A DNA stretch of 64,000 bases from Hypholoma sublateritium FD-334 SS-4 (taxonomy: Eukaryota > Basidiomycota > Agaricomycetes > Agaricales > Strophariaceae), in assembly GCA_000827495.1 (NCBI GenBank), contig KN817541.1:29805-93804 (forward strand). The letters are read 5' to 3'. A program made the translations under genes and the position numbers. The notes under the pieces were generated by a model. The model had not been told where the DNA came from. It saw only the letters and a program-made list of their open reading frames with translations, and ran no database searches. Shown piece by piece: positions 13,901 to 22,039 of the stretch. Numbering within the stretch: the first letter of the stretch is position 1; each line of letters begins with the position of its first letter.

Positions 13901-14650
13901 CGTGCGGGGGCGTAGCTTGCGTCCCGCACAGTAGCACGTCCACCCACCTGTCCAGGCGGCACGTACGGCACGCTGGGTCGCGGTGCTATGATTCTATGAG
14001 GAGGGGACGAACGGCGCGCGCAGGCCGGTGCACGCGCGCATGGATGGAATTTACAGGCTACAGCGGGGCGTGCGCACGCGACCGATACGGCGCGCGAGCG
14101 CCCCGCACGCTGATTCCTCACCCCGTCCAGGCGCGCGTGGTGCGACGCGCGCGACAATTAAAACGCCTCTCGAAAAGAAAATAAAAAAGAGAAAGGAAAA
14201 AATGAGAAGCGCGCTGCACTCACGGGCGCATCTTTTGAGAAACAAATCAGGACGAGTAGTACGACAAGTTCGCAGAGAATTTGAGCTGCTTACATGTCTG
14301 GAGGGGCGGTACAAGGCTCCATGTGACGGCGGGACGGGGCGAATGGCGCGCCGCCGCCGCTGCGTAATCCATGCGTCCTAGAGAGCGGGACTCAGCGGAG
14401 GGAAAGAGCAGGATGGTGGCATTTTATCATTCACGCAGCGTGCGCGGTGCATACTAAACGTAAGCGATGGTCTGGACTGTCTTCGATACTCAACGAAAGA
14501 AAATGCCTGAGAATAATGTAGACGGGTGAATGTGGTGGACGTACCAGCGCATTGAATTCGCTATAGGTTTTATTGTTGGCGATTTTGAATAAAATGAGGC
14601 TCGTTGAGGAGCAGATAATTATACTGCACGCCAGTCATAACGTTCAGCGA
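7944..14650. other. CpG-rich gene desert
   Basis: More than 6 kb with no exon chain. Most of 8.2-14.4 kb is rich in GCGCG-type words, with blocks that are C-rich on the plus strand (about 11.8-12.9 kb) and blocks that are G-rich (about 8.7-9.4 kb). Many frames stay open by composition alone, but none shows a domain, signal peptide or plausible splicing. Short related words recur: CGCCCCGCAGATACTGG near 13317 and CGCCCCGCAGACACTGC near 13491. This suggests decayed repeats. Short AT-rich islands lie at 9435-9550 and 10950-11060. Confidence 0.5.
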
Positions 14651-14790
14651 TATTGACCTAAATAGGAGTTATAGAACATACCCACTGATATACTTATGCT
14701 ATGTTTTCCAGCATGCCATCACCCCACGAAGTCTCGCTTGCAGCAAACACCCCCAATGTTCTTCTAGTATACTCGCTGTACTGCAGCACA

Positions 14791-14798
14791 TATATAAC
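14791..14798 (+). promoter_or_regulatory. TATA box of the Cys-Pro-Arg repeat gene
   Basis: TATATAAC lies 94-101 bp upstream of the start codon at 14892, a normal position for a strongly expressed basidiomycete gene with a short 5' UTR. Confidence 0.55.
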
Positions 14799-14891
14799 CT
14801 GTTTCGGTGCACGATTAGCATCCAGTGCCCGTACTCGGACATCTACTCGCCTCACAACCCGAACAAGCGGGATCACTACACCATAATCGCC

Positions 14892-16301
14892 ATGCTCTTC
14901 TCATCCAAGGGCAGACTCGCCGCGCTACTCCTCGCAGCGTCGAGCCTGGTCGCCGTGTCAGCCGCCCCAGCGCGCGCAGGCGGCGAAGTGTACGACGTCG
15001 AAAGTTTCGAGGAGATCGCCGTCAGCGCGCCGGAGAGCGCGTTCGTCGTGCAGGAGAGCGCGTTCGGCGCGCCGGGCGTCGCGTTCGCAGAAGACGCGGA
15101 GTGGATCGAAGCAGCGCCCGCTGTATTCAACGCGGACGATTACGCCCCAGCGAACACAGCGGACGACGCCGAGAATGCGCCCGCGAATTTCTGGCGCGGC
15201 GGGTGCCGCTGCCCATGCCCGCGGCGCTGTCCGTGTCCCTGCCCGCGTCGCTTCCCCTGCCCCTGCCCATGCCCGCGCCGGTTCCCGTGCCCATGCCCCC
15301 GTCCGTGTCCGTGTCCGCGTCCGTGTCCCTGGCCGCGCCCGTGCCCCCGACCGTGCCCGTGCCCACGTCCCTGCCCACGCCCATGTCCTCGCCCGTGGTG
15401 CCCACGTCCGTGCCCGCGCCCGTGTCCACGGTGCCCCAGATGTCCTCGCTGCCCCCGTCCCCGCTGTCCTCGTTGCCCCAAATGCCCGAGATGTCCTCGT
15501 TGCCCAAAATGCCCGAGATGTCCCCGCTGCCCCAGATGTCCTCGCTGCCCCAGATGCCCAAAGTGCCCCAGATGCCCTCGTTGCCCTAGATGCCCTAGAT
15601 GCCCCAGATGTCCCAAATGTCCAAGGTGTCCCCGCTGCCCTCGCTGCCCGAGATGCCCCAAATGTCCTCGATGCCCCAAATGCCCAAAGTGTCCTCGCTG
15701 CCCCAGATGCCCTAGGTGTCCTCGTCCTCGTTGCCCCAGGTGTCCTCGCTGCCCGCGCCCACGTTGCGGACGCTGCCCTCGTCCCCGCTGCGGGCGCTGC
15801 CCCCGCCCGCGCTGCGGACGATGCCCACGTCCTCGTTGTGGACGATGCCCCCGCCCGCGCTGTGGTCGCTGCCCCCGCCCACGCTGCGGATGCGGATGCC
15901 GCCGCGGCCGTCGTTTCCCCAACGCCGTCGCGATCCAGGACGCGAGCTTCGAAGATGAGTTCGCGCTTGATCAGGCCGCGGACGTTGAAAACGCGGAGGT
16001 AGAGTTCGCTGTCGGTGAGGACGAGCAGCAGCTACTCGAATTCGAGGACGCTGCCGACGGAGTTGAGGACGTTGAGAGTGATTTTGCTGAAATAGAGGGT
16101 CGGGAGGTGAGGGATGCGGACATGGACGAGGCCATTAATATGGAGGACGTCGTGCAGGCCGCGGATGTCGCTGAGGAGGAGATCGCGCTCGAGGGCGCCG
16201 ACGTAGATGTTGATGATGTCGCGGAAGAAGGCGACGACTTCGACTTCGAAGCGTTCAACGATGTTGAGTTTGACGCTGAAGACTTCGAGGACGACTTCTA
16301 A
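14892..16301 (+). CDS. secreted Cys-Pro-Arg repeat protein with acidic flanks (469 aa)
   Basis: One uninterrupted frame of 469 residues. Residues 1-24 form a signal peptide (basic start, LAALLLAASSLVAVSA core). Residues 31-100 are acidic and Ala-rich. Residues 105-336 (15204-15899) are almost only Cys, Pro, Arg and some Lys, in three blocks: CPCPRR/CPRPCP (105-176), strict CPR/CPK triplets (177-288), and CGRCPRPR octads (289-333), ending in CGCGC. By my count there are 70 cysteines, none outside this block. Residues 340-469 are strongly Asp/Glu-rich and end in DAEDFEDDF. I know no family with this layout. A cross-linked wall or sheath protein, or a metal-binding protein, is possible. The basic repeat could pair with the acidic arms. 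A TATA box lies about 100 bp upstream. A decayed relative follows at 17.1-17.8 kb, which suggests a small lineage-specific family. Confidence 0.8.
   Translation: MLFSSKGRLAALLLAASSLVAVSAAPARAGGEVYDVESFEEIAVSAPESAFVVQESAFGAPGVAFAEDAEWIEAAPAVFNADDYAPANTADDAENAPANFWRGGCRCPCPRRCPCPCPRRFPCPCPCPRRFPCPCPRPCPCPRPCPWPRPCPRPCPCPRPCPRPCPRPWCPRPCPRPCPRCPRCPRCPRPRCPRCPKCPRCPRCPKCPRCPRCPRCPRCPRCPKCPRCPRCPRCPRCPRCPKCPRCPRCPRCPRCPKCPRCPKCPKCPRCPRCPRCPRPRCPRCPRCPRPRCGRCPRPRCGRCPRPRCGRCPRPRCGRCPRPRCGRCPRPRCGCGCRRGRRFPNAVAIQDASFEDEFALDQAADVENAEVEFAVGEDEQQLLEFEDAADGVEDVESDFAEIEGREVRDADMDEAINMEDVVQAADVAEEEIALEGADVDVDDVAEEGDDFDFEAFNDVEFDAEDFEDDF
15204..15899 (+). repeat. coding minisatellite (9-bp and 24-bp units)
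   Basis: The Cys/Pro/Arg block is encoded by repeats of the type TGYCCNMGN (9 bp) from about 15420 to 15755, and by about six 24-bp units encoding CGRCPRPR from 15756 to 15890. Third positions vary between copies, so the array is not freshly expanded, while the amino acids are conserved. The repetition keeps several other frames on both strands open. Confidence 0.85.
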
Positions 16302-17119
16302 ACATACCTCGTATGCTGGGTCCTAGATTTCCCGCTTTTCTCTCCGTTTCGTTCCCGTTCCCGTTCTCGTCTACGTTTTTGTTCAGTTCATATCTTCGCG
16401 CTAGCTCCTAGTGAGTTCAGATACTGCACATAGATAGAAAACGTCCATACCTCGTATTGTCGTCCCAAATCGATAACATTTGTTGCGTTTCGCAGGGCAG
16501 GCAGAGGCAGACCAGTGCAGCGGCAGATGGTGGTGGTTCGCGTTGAGGTGTAAGGCTGGGTGTCAACGGCTGCCTGATCAACTTGATCTATGATCCACGC
16601 CGTGCGCGGTGTCGAACAGGAGCGAGGCGTGCATCTGCGGTTGATCGACATATCAGAGAATAGCGTCTTCTGAAAAAAATGATGCACTCACAACCGTCGG
16701 AGGTTCAGACGACGCAGCGAAGTATCGTATCACGCCGCAAGCGCATGCACCCATCGACAAGCTGAGCCTGTAGAGTCCCTTGTGATCAGCCAGGTGTGTT
16801 CCGTCGGGCTGAGCGGGTGGTTTGACGTTTGTGGGCGCCCACGACGAACACGAACGACAACCGCGTAGCAGTCAGAAGTCGGAGCGAGTTCAACATGGTC
16901 ACGAAGGATGGTTCGAGCTGCTCATACCCCAATCCCGCTGCAGGGAACTGCTCAGACCGGCGGTCTGCGATGCAGACTCCAGATGCACGGTGCACTCGCA
17001 CACGCGCCGTCACAGAGAATTGCTATAGCATTTGTCTGATAAGGCTATCGTTCGCGCAAGTAGCGTGTGCACGGACGCGCGGACTCATGATGTGCGAATG
17101 ATTGTTGTACCCAGGCGTC
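16302..17119. other. spacer after the Cys-Pro-Arg gene
   Basis: This holds the presumed 3' UTR (16302 to about 16440), including a stretch around 16395-16415 that recurs after the decayed paralogue near 17735. No exon chain was found in the remainder. Confidence 0.4.
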
Positions 17120-17800
17120 GGTGAAATATGTCGACGCGGCTGTGCGCGTCCGTGCTGCGCTCGACGCCAGAGCCGTCGCCCTCGTTGAGGTTGCCTCCGC
17201 CTACAATGTGATCGCCACCCCGGCCGTTCCGCGGCTACGGCTGAATCCGCCGCCGCCGCCGCCGCCAACGCCAACTCCGTCGCATCCAAAACGCTCTCCA
17301 GAGATAAGGGCATCGCGCACTTCGACGATGCCAGAGGAAACTTGGCGCAGGCACAACCGCACACCAGCAGCCCGTCGAAGACGTTGAGAACGCTGCCATC
17401 GACGCGGAGTATGCGCGCAGTGGGATCGTGGAGAGCGAGGTCAACAGGCGGCGCTGCGTATATCATTGGACGAGGCTGAGGCGCGGAGGACATGCGCCGT
17501 GCAGGTGGGGATGGGATGTGGTATGGGGGGTGCAGCTGAGCATGCTGTCCGTGCGGACGGTGATCGATGTCGGTGTGTCCCCTAAGCGCTCAAAGACTTC
17601 GATGGCGTCGGGTTCGATGTGGAGGACTGCGACGACGACTTCGAGACGCAGTCGCGCGATTGATCCCATCTTTCTTCTACACTATCTTCGCCTTTGCCTT
17701 CGTTTTCATTTTAATTTTCTTTCGTTGTGTACCTTCGCGCTGGCTCCTAGTTAGTTTAGATACAGCTTCATACACGTAGAAAAAGGTGAGTACCTTTACA
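17120..17800 (+). pseudogene. decayed paralogue of the acidic/Cys-Pro-Arg protein
   Basis: Pieces of the 14892 gene recur here in shifting frames. An acidic segment VEDVENAAIDAEY (17375-17415) parallels ADVENAEVEFA of the intact protein. A C-terminal piece DFDGVGFDVEDCDDDFE before a stop near 17660 parallels its DFEAFNDVEFDAEDFEDDF. The following UTR shares the words TTCGCGCT.GCTCCTAGT and AGTTTAGATAC. A short Cys/Arg piece (CRRGCARPCC, from 17131) may be a remnant of the repeat block. At least two frameshifts separate these pieces and no long Cys-Pro-Arg block remains. It could instead be a divergent spliced gene, but no clean splice solution was found. Confidence 0.6.
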
Positions 17801-18676
17801 CCATGCATCGCTGTGATTTGGCTTGGCTTGGTTCGTATTTGACATCGAATAGCATCATGAGTTGAGGATGGTTCGCGCGATCGGGCTTCAGTGACACCGA
17901 AGCTGGCAGTACGAAGGATGAGGCGATGTTCACAGGGAAGATTTAATGTTCGACGTGAGTCGCAGTCGGGTTGAACGGGAAGTAACACGTGGCCATTATC
18001 ACATCAAACTCCGCTCAAACTCCGCCTCAAGCTACGTTGAATGTCTTCTGCTGATCAACTACTTGCTCGTACTAGAGCTAACGTGGATCTCTCCCTATTA
18101 TCTTGACAATAAATCCTTCATCACATCCCCATCCAGAATGTTCGACCGAACCCAGAAACGTGCCCTACTTTCTGTCTTTCCAACTCGCCCTGTCGCCACA
18201 TAAAAACGGCCTGTTCGCAGCTGCTCCGTACGTGTTTCCGTATAAGCCCAATAACCCCCACGCGCCCACATCGTTACTTCGAATCGAGAAAGTTCGCAAT
18301 ATCCACGAGGCCGAAGAGATTCTGGGTGAACTCTGCGATATAGCCGACCATACTACCGATCGTGAACGAAACACGCAACCGATCGTGTCCAGACATACAA
18401 GGCATTCGTCTCAGCCGTGCCAATGTCTCACCGAAAGCGTGCCACCAGCAGGGACGCAGCGTATTCCGTCGCCGCGGGGTGTTCCCTCTGCATCTCTTCC
18501 CTTACTGCGATGTCGGATCCCTGCGAGATCCCCGGTATCGAAGCTATGTAAGCTCTGTGCTACGTGTCGCCACCTGACAGATCCTGATGGTGTACCGTGC
18601 TTGACAGCGCAGGTCCACCAGTACGCTCTCAATTATTTACATCCCAAAAGCATCTATTTATTCGGGATGAACACAG
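17801..18676. other. upstream region of a DUF6534 gene
   Basis: A 210-codon open frame spans 18103-18735, but its translation does not match the adjoining DUF6534 protein. Its 3' end overlaps a real exon in another frame. The first exon of the DUF6534 gene should lie here and could not be fixed; an ATG at 18510 is one candidate. Confidence 0.35.
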
Positions 18677-20056
18677 TTAATCGGATACCTAATAAACTGG
18701 GGACTTTTTGGGGTAATTTCTATTCAAGTCTGTGAGTATTGATTTATATCTCACCCTTGACGTTGCTAAACGGTACTTCATCTTCCAGACCTCTACTACC
18801 TCGCCTTCCCAACCGACATCCTCCCCCTTAAATGCTTGGTCGTCACCATCTACTCAATCGAGGCAGCGCAGACGTTTATGCTCACCAACACCGCATTCAA
18901 CATGTTCGCATACGGGTACGGCGACCTCAACGCACTCAACACTATCGGTACGACATGGATATCTATTGCTGTATTCGGCGCCATCTGTGAGTCCACACAT
19001 CATAACCAGGCGTGTTCTCTTGCTCATATTTCACTCGTCGCAGCGGCATGTATTGTTCAGACGTTTTACGCGTGGAGGGTCATGATGATGTCCGGCCGGC
19101 GGCGGTTCTTCATTGTTATCACATCAGTACGTACTCACGGCGAAGAGATGGGACATGCGTGGGCTAACGGCGTCGAGTAGCTTGCGTGGATATCAATGGG
19201 CGCATCGCTGGCGTGCGGTGTCCTGATGGAGCGCGCGGTATATTTTTCGAATTTGCAGAACACGAAAATGCCAATCACTGCAGGCGTGCGTCTCCTCCAC
19301 CTTCGTCGTCTGAACCTCAGCACTAACTCACGCAGAGTAGATCTGGATGGGAAGCGGTGCAGCCTGCAACGTCGTCATCGCCGTCTCCATGACCTACTAC
19401 GTGCGTCTCTCACCCTCGCAGACCCCCTGCACGCATTCATCCCTTCCCAGCTCAAAAAGCGCGTGGGCAACGCCAAGACCACGCAAGTCGACATCGTAGC
19501 GGAGAACATCATCCGCTTCACCGTCGAGTCCGGCGCGGTCACCGCCGCCGTCTCCGTCATCCTTCTCGCCCTCGGCGTGACGTACCTCGCAAGCCGCCCG
19601 CGGTACTACCAGGCGCTCGCGACGACGCTCGTCAAGCTGTACGCGACCGCACTCATGGTGCTCCTCAACGGGCGCATGAAGCTCGGCAGCACGGCGCACC
19701 CCGCGACGTGGAACGATTCAGAGATAGACGTGGGCGACGCGCCCCGCTCGCGGCGCGGCACTGTGAGCACGGGCGTGCACGATATGAGCGCGGAGGCGTA
19801 CAGCAAGGGCGTTCGCCAGCTGCGAGACAGCGATGTCACGGCAGTGGATCCCCCGTTGCTGCCGAGCTTAGGACTGGCTGCGGAAGGGAAAAAGGGCTCG
19901 GCCAGTGCTCAGGTGCAACACACGACTCTGTCGACTAGTGGGGCATGTGCGGACGGTTCTGATGACCTCGTGGAGTCGCTTCCTCTGGAGGAGAGCCCCA
20001 GTGAGAGATCCCGCGGTGAGGAGGTGTCGAGGCCGGATTCGCCGATTCTCCCGTGA
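18677..20056 (+). CDS. DUF6534-type 7-TM protein (first exon not resolved)
   Basis: Exons join in frame. LIGYLINWGLFGVISIQV (18677-18731) connects to YLYYLAFPTDILPLKCLVV with AQTFMLTNTAFNMFAYGYG. Next come SACIVQTFYAWRVMM and LAWISMGASLACGVLMERA. IWMGSGAACNVVIAVSMTYY follows. The last exon begins LKKRVGNAKTTQVDIVAENI and contains RFTVESGAVTAAVSVILLAL and KLYATALMVLLNGR. This is the standard Agaricomycete multi-pass protein whose C-terminal half is DUF6534 (RxTVExGxLTA helix, KLYxNxxLxxLNxR ending). A long polar Ser/Glu-rich tail runs to the stop at 20054-20056. Introns are 50-60 nt. The N-terminal residues before the first helix are missing from this model. Function unknown; often described as receptor-like, without proof. 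Confidence 0.72.
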
Positions 20057-21720
20057 GTTGTTTGTATGGAATAAATGGACACAACTCACACAATTTCAGA
20101 TAACATGTCGATGTTCTGAATATGCTCAATGTTATTCTGCACCTGTGGACATTTCGCGCCTGTGGACATATCCTAGTTGCGTGTTAGATTATAAACATCG
20201 TAGTTGATACTCGTACGTCCTTGTATCGGGGACATGTCTTGCTAATACTACACTGACAGTCAGCAAAGCGGTATGCAAAGGAAACATACTTGTGTGTATC
20301 TCGCGTTTTTGGTGAATAGAGGAATGTGTAGCCTAATTATAAATAACGGTTATGAGTCTAGGCGCAGTTGAAGTCCATGAACGACCAATTTCTAAAGAAA
20401 TCCCTTGAAAAGTCAAGTTGCTCTAGTCTCCCAGAGTTATATTGATGATGTAGTCGAACAACCGCCTGTGATAAAGTCGAGCTGATCCCAACGTATAATC
20501 ATTGCATCAGGATCCACACAGCCACCCACCTTGTATCCAATCTTGGATATCATAACATATAAGAGCAGTCGTGGATTTCAATGATCTCGTCGAGGGCGTG
20601 TCGACGTGCCCCAGGTCGATCCTGTTACGGAAGGCACCGTCCTCAGCGCTGCCGCCTGCGCCTCAATCTCGACTTTCAGGCAGCGAGCGTGCCGCGCGTC
20701 GTTGCCATGTGCGCGGATGCGACAAAACGGAGCCTGATCCTTCCGGTGGGGGCCGTCGCCGCCTGTACGGGTACCAAACTATCTGGCCTCAATTCGCACG
20801 CCGACGGCGAGGACGAGGCGCCGTTGTGTTCACCGGAGCGTGCGCCACCTCCGGCCCGCCTCCCGGCCGCGGACCGGTTGCAGCGGAAGCCGCAGCGCGT
20901 GTAGTTCAAACAGATGAAACGCCCTCGAAGACGCCTCAGGGCGACGAATTGTCGGTATCGCTTACGCCCTGCATGGGCAGCGCTGAAGAGGGAAGCAACG
21001 CCGCCGCTCCCAAGGTCTGCATCCCCGGTGTATATGCAAGTTTCCATCGTCTGCAGAATATCATGACCCCGTGTCCACTGAAATCAAAGTCTCTCTGGGA
21101 GGTGTCGGACATCTGGCGTTGACAGTGGCAAAGTGTATACAGTTTCGCACGGAAACGCCCGGATGGGATGCATGGGGTATGTTCATCGGTATACGGTTAT
21201 ATTTCTCACTTTCACGGGCGCGCTTCATGCATCTATTGTTGTGTATATTGGCATATGGCCATGCTGTGACTTTGGAAGAGGATTTGGCTGTTCGTTCATT
21301 ATATCGTTGAGTTATGTATGCGTTGCCAGGAGCGGAGTAGCAAAAGAGCAGTATGTTCGACGAAAGTTACAGGATATGTCTCGGTTCTGGATACGCAGCT
21401 AAGAATCTGACTACATGCTCTTGTTATGCCGTGTTTGAAGTCTTAGACTGGACAAACAACCGATGTAGGATAGCACCTGAGATATTTTCCATGAAAATCG
21501 TAAGGGATATTCAGACAATTATGTAGCTCACACTCCGAGAACAGCATTAGCTGCAAGATTACTCGTGATAACCGTGGCAGTACAACAATAATTTCCCGGT
21601 GAGCCTGAAAGTCTCGTATTAGTGTGAATGAGGAACAGAGGATAATACACATATATTTGAACGTCTAGAGATATGCATACGCATCAGTAGGCTGACAGAT
21701 ATAAAAGTCATATCTCACTT
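20057..21720. other. intergenic; one unassigned GC-rich open frame
   Basis: 20571-21122 is open for 183 codons on the plus strand and is GC-rich, but the translation shows no motif I recognise, and an overlapping frame is also open. It may be another relic. Flanks are AT-rich. Confidence 0.3.
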
Positions 21721-21800
21721 ACGGACGAGCCCATCGTACCTATGGTCACATAGAGCTGTCAGGTCTGGTCTGCATTTCATATGTAATTGGTATTACTTAC

Positions 21801-21975
21801 AGATAATTGGTGGGGTAGTTGTAGCCGTTGGCTGTGGGCTCGTAGGTGTTGGCGACTGAGAGCTTGCAGATATAGGCTCGATAATAGTGGTAGGGGGTGG
21901 CGAGCTTGAAGTTGTCGCCCCCAACACTTGGCCGGAAAAATGAAAGCACAACACCGCAGCACAGAAAGGCTTCAT
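21801..21975 (-). CDS. small secreted Ser/Thr/Pro-rich protein (first exon)
   Basis: From the ATG at 21975 the frame reads MKPFCAAVLCFHFSGQVLGA, a plausible signal peptide, and then a Ser/Thr/Pro-rich mature part with TTSSSPPPTTI and PTPTSPQPTATTTPPII. The exon ends at 21801 at a consensus GTAAGT donor. A TATAAATA box lies about 55 bp upstream of the ATG (22028-22035, minus). At least one more exon should follow at lower coordinates: another GTAAGT donor sits near 21723, but the acceptors could not be fixed. The composition suggests an O-mannosylated secreted or wall-anchored protein. No homologous family recognised. Confidence 0.5.
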
Positions 21976-22027
21976 TGCTATGGGCGTACAAGGTTAATGA
22001 CCTCCGCTATTACATTGAGGTCTGCCA

Positions 22028-22035
22028 TATTTATA
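22028..22035 (-). promoter_or_regulatory. TATA box for the small secreted protein gene
   Basis: TATAAATA on the minus strand, about 55 bp before the ATG at 21975. Confidence 0.45.
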
Positions 22036-22039
22036 CCTT

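Noticed and set aside
15140..15922. 260-codon minus-strand frame of Arg-Gly-His-Leu repeats over the Cys-Pro-Arg gene
   Set aside because: It is a by-product of the stop-free 9-bp repeat. It has no signal peptide, no promoter and no sensible ends, whereas the plus frame has a signal peptide, a TATA box and coherent flanks.
18103..18735. 210-codon plus-strand frame before the DUF6534 gene
   Set aside because: Its end overlaps the exon LIGYLINWGLFGVISIQV in another frame, and its translation has no recognisable motif.
20571..21122. 183-codon frame with a CxxxGCDK-like piece resembling a zinc finger
   Set aside because: Only two cysteines are suitably placed, no paired histidines follow, and the overlapping frame is also open. 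It was left as unassigned intergenic sequence.
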